A DNA stretch of 64,000 bases from Dipteronia dyeriana (taxonomy: Eukaryota; Streptophyta; Magnoliopsida; Sapindales; Sapindaceae). Positions 1 through 11,361 of this stretch are shown one piece after another. The notes under the pieces were generated by a model. The model was not told the DNA's origin. It saw only the letters and a program-made list of their open reading frames with translations, and made no database searches. The stretch spans positions 58,360,186 through 58,424,185 of the forward strand of contig CM065296.1 of the NCBI GenBank assembly GCA_032871835.1, read 5' to 3'. The translations under genes and the position numbers were made by a program. Positions within the stretch are counted from its first letter, which is position 1, and each line of letters starts with the position of its first letter.

Positions 1-1300
1 AGGGTGAGGGCGAGGCTCAATATCAAGCTTCAGTTTTTGAACCATTTTCTCAGACACCACATTGGTACAGCTTCCTCCATCAATGATCACATTGTAAACT
101 CGACCAAACGAAGTACATCTTGTATGGAAGATGTTATTCATCAACCATGGCTCTTTTTCACCTTGGGCTGTATGGAGGATTCTTTTAATCACCAAAACCT
201 CCCCTTCATCAGCATACTCAATTACTTCTTCTGGGTTTTCTTCCTCTTCATGTTCGGTCATGTCCTTCTCTTCAGGTTCCTCTTTAAAAAATTGTCACTA
301 CTTTAGGGCAATCAGACACTATGTGACCATAACCTTGGCACTTGAAACACTTCCTTGAAGAATTGGTATCAGTAGTCGACTTATAGCTTGGCTTGCTGTC
401 TAATGTCCCCTCGATCTTAGAAGTTGAAGCACCCTACATAGCAACATCTAGTTTGGAACTTGGCAAAGAACTTGAACCTCCCCGATTGACAAAGTTAGGT
501 TCAGTAGGGGCCTTCATAGAATACTTTGATCGGCTCTTGTGTTATTGCTCCACATTTAGCTCTAGCTTTCGAACATCATTAAATGTCCAAAATTATTATA
601 GCTGAAGGACATCTGCTATGTTCTTCTTGAATCCCCCTAGAAACCGTGTAATAGTTTGCTCCTTGGGCTCCACCACGTCACACTTGAGCATTAAATATTT
701 GAACTCTCGAATGTAATCCTCCATTGTCTGATCTGCTTGTCTAAAATTATGAAACTTTAAATAATTGTCTTGTTTATAACTCTCTGAAAGAAACCTTTTT
801 TTTAGCTCACGTTTCAGTTTTTCCCAAGACCGAATAGATCTCTTTCCTTCTCGTACTCTTTCTCGCTTCAAATTCTCCCACCACAAGGGTGCATAACCCC
901 TTAAGCCTAATGGCCACCAACTTCACTTTTTGCTATTCAGAGTAATCTTTGAAGTTAAAATTCCTCTCCATAGTGTATAACAAGTTAAGGAAAGCATCTC
1001 CTTGAGCGCGGCCATCAATCTCTAGAATATCGACCCTTACATCACCTTCACGGCATTGATGGTTGTGTCATTGACAATTTTATCAATAAGAGTCATCACT
1101 AGATTCATCCTCTTCATGGAAAGGATTAAAATCTTCTTCCACTTCATCCATATGTCCTGCTTCATGCCCATGCAGATTTTCGATTTCAACTTGTTCAAGA
1201 CGTCGTTGCAACTGCTCAATAGTTCTTCTTATCTCCTCCATCTCTCTCTCACGCTCCTGGTAATCAATTGCTCGGATTTCTCAACCACGATAAGTCATAT
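1..1300 (-). pseudogene. Ty3/gypsy gag-protease remnant (element A)
   Basis: Reading leftwards from about 1265 there is an acidic coiled leader (EEIRRTIEQLQRRLEQVE, then NPFHEEDESSDDS near 1100). The Retrotrans_gag core follows between about 1040 and 596, with the plant gypsy signature APLWWENLKRERVREG. A CCHC zinc knuckle CFKCQGYGHIVSDC lies at about 305-347, and the aspartic protease motif IIDGGSCTNVVS at about 52-95. The order gag, knuckle, protease is normal for gypsy elements; reverse transcriptase would lie beyond the left edge. The frame is dead: a stop follows DYSE near 930, another closes the core at about 596, and there are frameshifts around 1040. The same gag/protease type recurs in the element at 56859-60514. 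Ty3/gypsy is secure; the exact lineage is not. Confidence 0.85.
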
Positions 1301-1360
1301 GCCTTACCATGATGGAGAATGAATTACACGATCAAACACCAAAAAAAAAGTGCGAACTAA

Positions 1361-1375
1361 CCTGCTTTGATACCA
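1361..1375 (-). promoter_or_regulatory. Primer-binding site (tRNA-Met type) of element A
   Basis: The minus strand reads TGGTATCAAAGCAGG, one change from the usual initiator-methionine tRNA complement TGGTATCAGAGC. It lies two bases inside the LTR edge at 1378 and upstream of the gag remnant, as a minus-strand PBS should. Confidence 0.85.
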
Positions 1376-1377
1376 AA

Positions 1378-2091
1378 TGATACCGTTATGGTATGGAAGA
1401 ATAAGGCAAGTTAAGATAAAAATGTTTATATGGAAAATGAGTAAGAAATCTTAGAACTAATGCACCACTTATGGATATAAAAACACCACCCCAAGATACA
1501 AAATTATTGAATAAATTCGCCACTATTGGAAGTCCACCAAAGAGATAAGAATTTAGGGATAAAAGACACCTCATAGGGTTCTGAAATCATTCATTCATTC
1601 ACCAATCTATTACAATCCGAAAATAGGGTATTTAAACTTGGAACAACCCTCCAAGTGTGGTAAACACAAGAAATAAAACTACTCTTGGAACAACCCTTCA
1701 AGCATAGGAAACAAAAGAGAAATAAATTATAGCCTTGGAACAGCCCAAACTAAACATAGAAAATCTAAACATTAGTTAAACAACTTTAAATAAAACTAGA
1801 AATAACTCCAATTTAGATTTTTAAAGAAGTTATAAATAAACTTGATAAAAACAGAATTCTGCCCCCTTGCAACTTTATTCCTTCATCTCTTAGTAGTTAA
1901 ATGACTGCTTGAAAAAGTAAATATGGCTTGAGGTCCAAATGGAGCATATGGGCTGAAACTTGAAGCCACATTCAAATCTAGTATTTGAATCCACATTCAA
2001 ATCTAGTATTTGGGCTGAGAATATATCTATTGAAGGGTGAATGATCAAGGCTTTTTGGATTGTAACACGGACTGAACTTGATCCCTCATCA
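1378..2091 (-). repeat. 5' LTR of gypsy element A
   Basis: The minus strand starts TGATGAGGGATC at 2091 and ends GGTATCA at 1378, with TGAT/ATCA inverted ends, directly next to the PBS; length about 714 bp. Inside are a near-exact 23-bp tandem duplication (about 1967-2013) and three spaced copies of a CTTGGAACAACCC-like motif (about 1637, 1684, 1735). The DNA right of 2091 is Angela-like LTR sequence, so element A appears to be inserted in that LTR. Its other LTR is outside the window, so the TSD (expected GATAA) cannot be checked. Confidence 0.8.
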
Positions 2092-2121
2092 GATAATTTA
2101 CTCTCATTTTATAAATGGAGC
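2092..2121 (-). repeat. Fragment of Angela-like 3' LTR between two insertions
   Basis: Thirty bases resemble the Angela-like LTR around 10447-10490 and 17296-17330 (TACTCTCATTT.ATAAATGGAG). The LTR resumes at 4426. The fragment is the target DNA left between gypsy element A and the SIRE-like solo LTR. Confidence 0.7.
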
Positions 2122-4425
2122 TGTAACGTTCTCATTTATTGATTGACTTATTTCGTGAACAAACCACATATTGGGGTTTTATGTAAGGGTAGCTTAGACT
2201 CTCAAGACCTTAAGAGAAGAAGCACAAAAGGCTTTAGTATTGGATGCATGTGTGTTTGAATGTGAAGAATGTGAGTTGTGCGCTACTGATGTTGCGCCAC
2301 TCGACCACGCCAACACCAGCGCAACAAATCAGTGGGCTGTCGCTTGTCGTTCACCACTCGACTAGCGTAGCCTCACCAATATAACATATTAGTGGGTCAT
2401 CGCTTGTCATGCGCTACTAAGCTGCGCCACTTCACCAACGTATAAGGTATATTTCTTGTGCTTACTTGCTTTGAAGAGATATAGTTGCACACACTCATAA
2501 CTCATGCTTATTTCTTATTCATATATGTTGTGTGTTTATATGAGTGTGCATTCATGTTTTGATAACTCTTCTTGCATGTTTATATTGATCACATCTTTGC
2601 ATTTGTATTGACATGCATTATGTGGTGCTCACACACACTCTTACTTGCATTTGATTTGTTAGGCATGTGTGCTTCATTATTGTCTATGTGCATTCATAGT
2701 GAGGTTTTGAGTGCTGTTCACGCTTGCACGATGGTGTGCTTGTCTTAGCGCATTGAGTGACCATTTGAGAAGGTCGTATTCTTCTCTTGGTTTGGTTATA
2801 TGAAGTAAGGTGTCTAGTTTCAAAATATGGATTTCAAAGATTTAAATATTTTTCAAAAATGACCTTTTCATGGTCTTGTGAGCATAAAATTTTATAAAAT
2901 GCTTCAAAATATGTTTTAAATTTTTTTTTACAAACTAGACACCCATACCTTTCCAACGGTATATTATTCGTAATATTTCATGACCGTTTGGATTGGTTTT
3001 GAAATCTCCAAAGTGACCACAAAAACAGGGCATCTCTGTTGTTGTACCTTTCTGACCTTTGGTCACTTAAATAACCATAACTTTTTCTATAGACATCCAA
3101 ATCAGGTTTTGTAAATTGGAATAGAAATTAAACTTGCATACCTTTCCAACGGTATATTATATGAAAGGTTTGGATGTCGTTTGGTTATGTTTTGGGTCGC
3201 TCAAATCTTGAGCTGTTGAGCTGTTGCGGCTGCACCAGTCTACAAGCGCCGTGCCCTCACCAGCGGCCCTTGGACAGTAGGTGTGTGCTGGTGTGGTGCT
3301 TGTCGACCAACACAGTTCACCAGCGCACTGAGTAAATTTCAGGTATTTTTCAAAACGATGTAGTTTTGTTCTAGGGATCATATTTATGTGCCATCTTCTT
3401 CCTCACTCATTTTTCAGAGCTTCCAAACCATTTTTTAGAGTGAGAATGTATTTCCTTTGAGAGAGAAGCTCCAAGAGTTATTCTTTAACTCTCCAAACTC
3501 AAAACCCAACATCCTTCATGTATTATTGAGTATCTTTAGGCATGGGTCTTCATCTTTGATTGACTTGGTAAGTTGAACAAAAATCTCATCTTTGTCATTT
3601 GTTCATGTTTTTCAAGATGATGTTTTTATTGCATTTATTAGTTGATTAAATGCTAGGACTTCATTCATTGCATCTATTTATGAGTTCCTTTGCATGATTG
3701 AGTTTGTTTGTTGATAGCTTGAATTTAGTACATTTTTGACCTTCTTGCTAAGTCTCTATGCATTGCATTTAGACATTGTTGATTAGGACTCATTAATTGC
3801 ATTTAGTGATTGCATTATAGTTCTTGCCATGCTTAATGACAACATGTGTTGATTTGGCTTTTATGATAGCTTCATAGGATTGCTTGTTCTATCTTTAGCT
3901 AAGCTTTATGACATGTCATTTAGCTCTTGATATCTAAGATTGCATTTATTGCCATCTCATAATCCTAGATAAGCATATAAGGTACCCTAGCCTTGTTTGT
4001 TGTTTAAATATCATCATATATTCACATAGGGTGTTTATCTCTTCATTGAAGAGAAGTAAATCTTGCGTTGCATCCAGGAGTAGGTTGCTTCAAGCATAAG
4101 CAAATTGGACTAGGTCCACTTAATACTGGGATTAGGTAGTGGTAGTGGGTTATATACTGGGAGTAGGTTGTAACGCCTCTATCATCAGTGGATTCGTTGT
4201 TCGAGTGTGGCGCACTTAACAGCTAGTGGTTTTTCCCATTTGGAGGGTTTCCAGGTATATCTCAAGTGTCTTTATTATTTCCGCACTTATTACACTTGTG
4301 ATATTATTGTGACTAGTTAGGGGTATTTTCGTTTAATTGACCATTAACGAAAATTGGGAAAATTTGATTAAAATCTATTCACCCCCCTCTAGATTAATAT
4401 TAAACACACCATAATATTTGTTTCA
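2122..4425 (+). mobile_element. SIRE-like solo LTR inserted in Angela-like 3' LTR
   Basis: It begins TGTAACGTTCTC, aligning with the TGTAAGGACCTC start of the LTRs at 20562-22803 and 25173-27426 (reverse strand). It contains the same landmarks: AACGGTATATTAT, the CACCAGCGCACT motif, the CTCCAAGAGTTATTC region and the CACCCCCCTCTAG tract near the 3' end. It ends TTTGTTTCA at 4425. Flanks GGAGC (2117-2121) and GGAGA (4426-4430) make a 5-bp TSD with one mismatch, and the surrounding LTR reads across the site. No internal domain or partner LTR adjoins it, so it is a solo LTR (2.3 kb) left by LTR-LTR recombination. Confidence 0.88.
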
Positions 4426-5043
4426 GGAGACACAATGTCCATATTTATAAATGAAGTCCTCTATCGATTAACAAATGAATACCACCAAACTATCAAGGAT
4501 AGATTATGCTATATAATCGTATTCATTGATAGCTCAAGTGATAACACTTGCAACCATAAATCCATCATTTATCTCAGGATTGAGATAGACTCTCCGATTG
4601 TCTTCATGTGAAACTTTTTATCCATTGACGGTTCTGGATAAAGTCTTTCACTATGATCCTATTCAATGCACCCAGTACATTAGATTCTTTTACCTAAAGA
4701 CAGCATTTTGATGATTTTAGATTCATCATAACACATTTGATCCCACTCAAATGCTAGCAAAAGAATCTACAACTTTGACAAGATAAAGGTGCCCAACCTT
4801 TATCTTAAGTTGTGAATATTATTCAAGACTAACTAAAGAATTGTGTCTACCTCTTACATATCCAGATGTACGAATAATTCTTCTTTTCTCATAGTCTTTT
4901 GTCCTTATGATTATTTACTTTTGACAATTATAATAATTAAACTTTAAATGCTATAAGGTTTGTTAAACTAGAAACCACTTTATTAATATGAAAAGATTGT
5001 CAAATACATTATTATACTCTTGCTATTGAGCATAATCCCAACA
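4426..5043 (-). repeat. 3' LTR of Angela-like copia element (proximal part)
   Basis: It matches 10487-11094 of the 5' LTR closely. The minus strand starts TGTTGGGATTATGCTC at 5043, directly after a PPT. The rest of the LTR lies left of the solo LTR (2092-2121) and beyond element A, outside the window. Confidence 0.88.
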
Positions 5044-5056
5044 ATCTTCCACTTGC
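5044..5056 (-). promoter_or_regulatory. Polypurine tract of Angela-like element
   Basis: The minus strand reads AAGTGGAAGAT directly before the LTR start TGTTGGGATT. This is the expected plus-strand priming site between the RNase H remnant and the 3' LTR. Confidence 0.8.
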
Positions 5057-5059
5057 TCT

Positions 5060-5560
5060 ATAGCAAATGTGTCATATCTCTTATCCCCATATTCTCCAGG
5101 TGCCCATCAAAACTCTTTTGTGGAAGAGCCTCTGTGAAGGGATTAGCTAGATTTTCTACTAACGCGATATTGGTTATCGTCACATCTTCCCTATGCACAA
5201 TTTCCCTTCAAAAGGTGATACTTTCTTTCAATGTGTTTCCCTCTCTTACGACTTTTTGGTTCTGTCGAATTAGCCACTGCTCCACTATTGTCACAATAGA
5301 TAGTGATTTTCTTATTCGCATTAGGAACCACTTCCAAGTCAATCAAGAATTGGTGGAGCTAGACAACCTCTTTAGTAGCTTCACATGTAGCAACATACTC
5401 AGCTTCCATGGTGGAATCAACAATACAAGATTACTTGATACTCCTCCATATGACTGCCCTTCCTCCAATAGTAAACACAGATCCTGATGTTGATCTTTTG
5501 GAGTAAGAATCCAACTAGAAATCAGAATCTATATACCCAACGGAAACTTTCAATTGGGCT
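5060..5560 (-). pseudogene. Copia RNase H remnant
   Basis: Translating leftwards from about 5545 gives recognisable Ty1/copia RNase H: a KRSTSGSVF-type start, then STMEAEYVATCEATKEVV, IYCDNSGAVANS and KRGKHIERKYHLLKG. There are several stops, for example after WRSIK. This is the C-terminal end of pol. Reverse transcriptase, which should lie between this and the integrase, is missing: the integrase-side sequence jumps to RNase H near 5560. Open frames on the opposite strand here are shadows. Confidence 0.85.
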
Positions 5561-6728
5561 AGGTTGTGAAACCTCTTGTTGAATTGTATCTCCTGAAAGC
5601 TCATTCAGGACAATTATACTTTTGGGCACAAAACTATTCATATAGTCCTTTAGTACCTTTTAGATACCCTACAAATATGCATTTTTATGAACATGACTCC
5701 ATCTTTTCTGTCTTTCCTTTACACATGTGCATAAGACATCCAAATATCCTTAAGTGTTGTAAACTAGACTTTCACCCGGTCCACAACTCATGCGGTGTTT
5801 TAGGAACTGACTTAAATGGTACATCGTTTAGAATGTACATTGAATAACTCAACATAGACCTAACCATGTCCAAAAGAGTTATATTTCTCCTTTCTGTCAC
5901 CCTATTTTGTTGAGGTGTACTTGGTACAAAAAACTGAGAAATTATTCCATTATTAGTAAGATATTGGCGAAACTCACCAGCTAGATATTCTCCACCACGA
6001 TCAGATCTCAAGTTTTTTATGTGTTTCTCAAGCTGATTTTCTACTTCAACTTTAAACGCTTTGAACATGTCAATAGAATCCAACTTATGTCTCATGAGAT
6101 GCACATAGCCAAATCTTGAGTAATCATTCATGAAAGTGATGAAATACTCATATCCACCTCTAGCATGAATGCTCATAGGACCACACACATCAGTCTGTAT
6201 CAATCCTAAATGTTCAATGGCTCTTGTGTCTTTTGCCGTGAACAACCTTTTGGTCATTTTACCTTCCAAACAAGATTCACAAGTTGGTAGATCATCAACC
6301 TTTAAGTCACTTAAAGGTCTATCACTAACCAAACATTTGATCCTATCAAGGTTAATATGACCTAGGCGCAAATGCCATAGGTAGTATTCATCTTTTGATA
6401 ATTTTACTATTTTATGATTAGGTTGCATTGATTCTGTGTATAACAAGTGAGAGATATTGCTATGCAAATAGAATAAACCGTTTCCAATGTACCTTTGCAA
6501 AAAAAAATTATTCTTACTAATAATAAAACTTTTATTAAAAGTAACCGAATATCCAAATTTATTCAAACATGAAACTGAAATTAAATTCCTCTTGTATTGA
6601 GGTACATAATAAACGTCTATTAAAACTAAATGTCTATAAGAATCTAAATTAATTCTAATATCTCCCACTGCACTAGAAGACACCAATGCTCTATTGCCTA
6701 AATGCAAGTTGAATTCATCCTCATTCAA
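5560..6728 (-). pseudogene. Copia GAG-pre-integrase and integrase
   Basis: A 318-codon open stretch (6728 to 5772) carries the pre-integrase zinc-binding region (YYLWHLRLGHI, then CESCLEGKMTK) and the rve core. The copia DDE residues are present: D in QTDVCGP, D in LRSDRGGEY, E in TERRN. The usual QQNGV reads QQNRV. Between MVRSMLSYS and MYILNDVP about 14 residues of the family pattern (the FWGYA block) are missing in frame. After HELWTG a stop is followed by a decayed stretch with FVGYLKGTKG, then RNase H. The long integrase with an ARGGYEYF-type core suggests the Angela/Tork group; lineage is less certain than copia. Confidence 0.88.
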
Positions 6729-6863
6729 TCTTTTCCTTTCCCGAAACCTCTTCTAGTTAGGCCCAAGCTGCTTTTTATTTGGTTGTTTATTGACCTTCTT
6801 ACGGGTCTTAACAGTGACAACTTTGCTAGCCATATAAATCTTTTAACCCGTGCCTTTCACAAG

Positions 6864-7334
6864 GATTTACTTAGTGCTTTGAACATCTTGCATCAAGCCC
6901 TGCAAGGTGCATTCCTTATTGTTCAAGGTGTAGTTCAACTTGAACTGATCAAAGGAATCCGACAGATAGTTGACTATCATGTCAATTTTTGTCTCACCAT
7001 TTTTCTCAACACCATTAAGTTCAGCATTGTTGAGATCTGTTATGACTTTCATCAAGTGATCTTTCACAACCTGTCCAAGTTTCATCCTAAGATTCATGAA
7101 AGCAGTCACTGTCTCTCTCTTAGTCATCCTGGACTTCATAGCAAACATCGACTTCATAGACAACATTATATCGACAGCATTCTCGATTCCTTGATGATGC
7201 TGTTACAACACGTCGAAGATGGTGGCCATAATATAACATTTGGCCATCTCATCTAAAGTCTTCCACTGCTGATACTCGTCTCTTTGCTCCTCAGTAGATT
7301 CATTGGTGGGAGTTGGTGGTTAAGGAGTAGTCAT
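6864..7334 (-). pseudogene. Copia gag (UBN2-type) remnant
   Basis: From an ATG at 7334 one frame continues to about 6864 with two nonsense codons (after MTTP and after IFDVL). It shows the copia gag pattern TREx..AFMNLRMKLGQVVKDHLMKV, then AELNGVE, then IVNYLSDSFDQFKLNYTLN and a LLxELQ-like end. The stretch 6863-6729 is basic (KTRKKVNKQPNKK) and runs into the pre-integrase region. The CCHC knuckle and the protease DTGA-type motif are not found, so that part is probably deleted. Confidence 0.8.
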
Positions 7335-8757
7335 AACGGACTTATGTTTTTTAGTTTGCAACAACAACCCAATTTTCCTTTTCCATGTGACATAATTATC
7401 ATTAGTTAAAGTATTATCTTTTAGGATGTTGATTAGGGATGGGGATCATGATTTCTTAATAATAACCAAAATTATATAAGTAAACAATCATGATAAAGCA
7501 CTTTCAAATATTTAACTTGAATTAAAAAAATAATTCAATAGTAAAATTCAGCGGTGATCCAACACCCATAAATGTCATTCCTCCTTTTGGAGTTCGCACC
7601 ATTTACTAGTTGGACTAGGTCCCACCTAATTATTAACACAACAACCAGCGTTTTCAATTTTAGCCTTGCAATTTTATTAACAAGAAATCTTTGGAGGATA
7701 TTAATAAAATTACATTGAGTGTTTTACCAAGTTATCGAACTCCAATATAATCCCTCATGAATATCCCTCATTTGGGAGTAGATATCATTTAGGTTAATTA
7801 TTTAGTCTATCCTTGTAAGGAAGTATCTTATTAATTTCCATTCACGAATACTCCTTGGGGGGTTTTTACGGAGGCCATAGGTGTTCCGAAACACTTTCTC
7901 CCACTCAATTATTTAAGGCGTGTGATCGAATTCTATAGAATGATTTACCAAGTTATCTAGATAACAATTAGATACCTAAACCATTCAATGCATGTTCATA
8001 CCAAAAGAGATATATGGGTGGCACTCCTATTCTATATGACATGTTATCAAACAAGACAAACATTGCAATATTTATGAAAATATAAATAGCTACAATTTTG
8101 GTCCATCCTAGAAAACCAAGTAAATTACATATGTCTTGGAATACAAAAACTCCTTTCTTGGCGAACAAGTCTTCACACGACCATCGTCCGTTTGGACCCC
8201 TTGGCAACCTCTCATGGGTGTGTGCACCCTTTGGCTCCATAAAGGGTTACCGTTCTCAGCCCATGGCATTCATAGGGCTGCTGTGCGTAGCCCATGCCAC
8301 AACAATCTTGGCTACATGCTCATTCGTACGCACTATTGTTGCTATGGTGCGCACGGTACCAAAAATTTTCAGGTTGCTTTCAATTCTTCAAATCTTCGAA
8401 TCTTCAATACTTTGAATATATTACAACAAGTTTTTTTTATTACAACAATAAAATAAAATAAACTTAGCAACTACCAAGAAGGAAATTATGGCGATGATAG
8501 GCCACTCTTCTTGTTACAATCCCAAAACAAAATTACATTGAAATTCTAGGACAAAAACTGAGCAATAACAAATCACATTATAAAACATATTCAAACAAAT
8601 CACATTATAAATATATATATATATATATATATATCCATACATTCCAATATAAATATATAGACGAATATATAGAGTGTCATCTCTTTCTAAAACATGCATA
8701 TTTACAGTAAAAAGAAATAGATTCACGTATATATACATAAGTTAATCAAGAGTACAA
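7335..8757 (-). other. Leader of Angela-like element (no gene)
   Basis: This is 1.4 kb between the PBS and the gag start. It has only short, unconserved open frames on both strands, an (AT)12 microsatellite at 8611-8634 and a short direct repeat CAAATCACATTATA at about 8569-8608. Long leaders are usual for Angela/BARE-type elements. Confidence 0.6.
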
Positions 8758-8773
8758 CCAGGTTCTGATACCA
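8758..8773 (-). promoter_or_regulatory. Primer-binding site of Angela-like element
   Basis: The minus strand reads TGGTATCAGAACCTGG, a tRNA-Met-type PBS, two bases inside the 5' LTR edge (8776). Confidence 0.88.
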
Positions 8774-8775
8774 AT

Positions 8776-11094
8776 TGTAGAGAAAAATTGATTCAAAAAG
8801 ACGTGGAAGCGTAAAATTAGGGTTTCATATATTTAAAAATTTACCCTTTAAAAGAAAGAACATTAACCTTATATTAATTGACATTTATTAAAAGTATCGT
8901 ACCCTATTTTTCTTATGACGATTGAACTAGCGTCAAATTAAATTCGTAAGATCTTGCAATCCAATAACGAATGTGAATCATCTAGGAGTGTGGGCTCCCA
9001 TTCTTTAAATTGGGTACCTGAGGATGAAATCAAACAAAACCTTTTTCTTTGTTAGTCACAATAATCCTTCTAAAGAAAAAACAAAGAATGTTAGGTCACT
9101 TGTGAATTATCAATTAATTTGATTGAAACTCGCGTGAACCTTGATTTGATGTTGTTCACAAAACATTTTGATGTAAAGGCTACTAGTGTACTATCGAAAA
9201 CAAAATGTTCTTTCTTTCTTTTCCTCTTTGCCGAATTTTCACACACCAAATCTACGGGTTGGCCGAATTTTGTTTAGAGCAAAAACTAAATTTTTCCCTC
9301 TCAAAATTATCTCTCTTGGCCGAAATCTTTCTCTAAGCAAAACTACACTATTACATTTATAGTGGCCGACTTCTACATGCTTTTAATTTAGGAGACCAAA
9401 TCCTCTCCTAAAGAGGATTTACTTGGTGGGCAAGAATCCTCTCCTAAGGAGGATTTACTTGGTGACCAAAAATCCTTTTCAAAGAAGAATTGTTTCTCAC
9501 ATCAAGACTCCTAATCCAACTCAAATACTGTAATTGTTCAATAACCAATTATTGAATATAAATTAAATTATGACTAAATCAAAACTTCCTAATTTGAGCA
9601 ATTGTCAATTAGAGTTTTGATAGAAATCAAATACTTCCTAATTTAACTAGATAAAAAAATTCCTTCGATTTATCTACTTATCAAATATAGTATTTGATAC
9701 TTATCATATTACCAATAATAATAATATGACACTTGGAGATCTTCTCCTAACAGGAATTTTTTTTTGACTTTTAATTAAATAATTAATTAATTAACAAATT
9801 AATTAATTTCCATTTAATTAAATAATAAAATAAAAATATAATAAGTTGTTATATATAGCTTTGCCGCCCAAGTCCACAAATGGGCCAATATTTTTTTTCT
9901 TTCTATTTTATCAAATCCATTGGACCTTAATAAAAAATCCACATGTGAACTAGACTCATTCTCACTAAACGAAACAAGTCCACATGCCTTAATACAATTC
10001 TACTTGGACCCATAAATTGGTTCGATAGAATATATCAAGTGATCCATGCAAGTTTGTGTGAATTGAGGATCCTGGGGAGTTATCTGAATTTAAGCTCCAA
10101 TAGACATAACCTAATCACAATCAAAAAATGATTGACTTAGGTCCAATTTATTAATTTTAGTTCATTCCACTAAAGAACTAAAATTGAACTCTTAAATAAA
10201 GATAGAATATGTTAATATCGCTCATCCATACCCCAGACAATCTTAATGGAGATAGTGTATCCTCGTGAAAAATACCAGTAATCGCCAAGAGCTCATAGAC
10301 CGCCTATAGCTCTCCAAGTTATTATATTTACTCATATGACCATATTTTTAACTTGGATATTTTGACTAGTCCATAAGCCATATTTCAATAGACACTATTG
10401 AAAATTTAACGTTAAGATTTAATATCCAAAACCTCAAAACATCCATATGATGATATTATACTCTTATTTAATAAATGGAGTCATGATGTCCATATCTATA
10501 AATGAAGTCCTCTATCATTTAACAAATGAATACCACCAAACTATCGAGGATAGACTATGCTATATAATCGTACTCATTGATAACTCAAATGATAGCATTT
10601 GCAATCATAAGTCCATCATTTATCTCAGGATTGAGATAGACTCTCCGATTGTCATAATGTGAATACTTTTATCCATTGACAGTTCTGGATAAAGTATTTT
10701 ACTGTGATCCTATTTAATGCACCCAGTGCACTAGATTCTTTTGCCTAAAGACACCACACTTTGATGATTTTAGACTCATCATATCACATTTGATCCCACT
10801 CAAATGCTAGCAAAAGAATCTACAACTTTGACAAGATAAAGGTGCCCAACCTTTATCTTAAGCTATTAATATTATTCAAGACTAACCAAAGTATTGTGTC
10901 TACCTCATACATATCCAGATGTACAAACAATTCTTCTTTTCTCATAGTCTTTGACCTTATGATTATTTACTTTTGACATTATAATAATTAAAGAATAAAA
11001 GCTATAAGATTTGCTAAACTAGAAATCACTTTACTAATATGAAAAGATTGTTAAATACATTATTTCACTCTTGCTATTGAGCATAATCCCAACA
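8776..11094 (-). repeat. 5' LTR of Angela-like copia element
   Basis: The minus strand starts TGTTGGGATTATGC at 11094 and ends TTTCTCTACA at 8776; length 2319 bp. It matches the other Angela-like LTRs in the window (11247-17918 and 51577-53307). It contains an A/T-rich TTAATTAAATAA block (about 9770-9840), probably near the transcription start, and TTGGCCGAATT-type motifs (9230-9330). ATATC at 11095-11099 would be the right TSD copy; its partner is off the window. Confidence 0.9.
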
Positions 11095-11246
11095 ATATCC
11101 ATCCAAAGCAAAAGTGAAAAGAGTGGATTGTGAGCACTCCAATCCAAGCCACTCCAGAAGCTCTAGCTAGGAAGATTAGCCCTGTATTGCAATTGAATCG
11201 AGCCGAATGATGGAACTCCCACTATTTGTGTTGATATTGCATTAAC
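11095..11246. other. Flanking DNA between two LTR insertions
   Basis: This 150-bp stretch of mixed composition has no similarity that I recognise to the repeats here. It appears continuous, before the insertions, with DNA at 17919. Confidence 0.5.
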
Positions 11247-11361
11247 TATAGGGGAAATCGTGCAACAGAAGCATGAAAATAAATAAATTAGAGTTTCGGT
11301 ATAAATAAAATTTTTCCCTTTATAATAAGAAGAACCTTAACCCTAGATTAATTTATGTATA

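Noticed and set aside
1361..1375. tRNA-Met gene fragments at the TGGTATCAGAGC sites
   Set aside because: Only the 12-17-base 3' complement is present at each site, always beside an LTR edge; these are primer-binding sites.
5020..5487. 155-codon plus-strand frame as a gene
   Set aside because: It is the shadow of the copia RNase H remnant on the minus strand.
6702..7256. 184-codon plus-strand frame as a gene
   Set aside because: Shadow of the copia gag remnant on the minus strand.
8098..8456. Two overlapping plus-strand frames of about 105 codons
   Set aside because: They lie in the leader of the Angela-like element, overlap each other and a minus-strand frame, and show no family motif.
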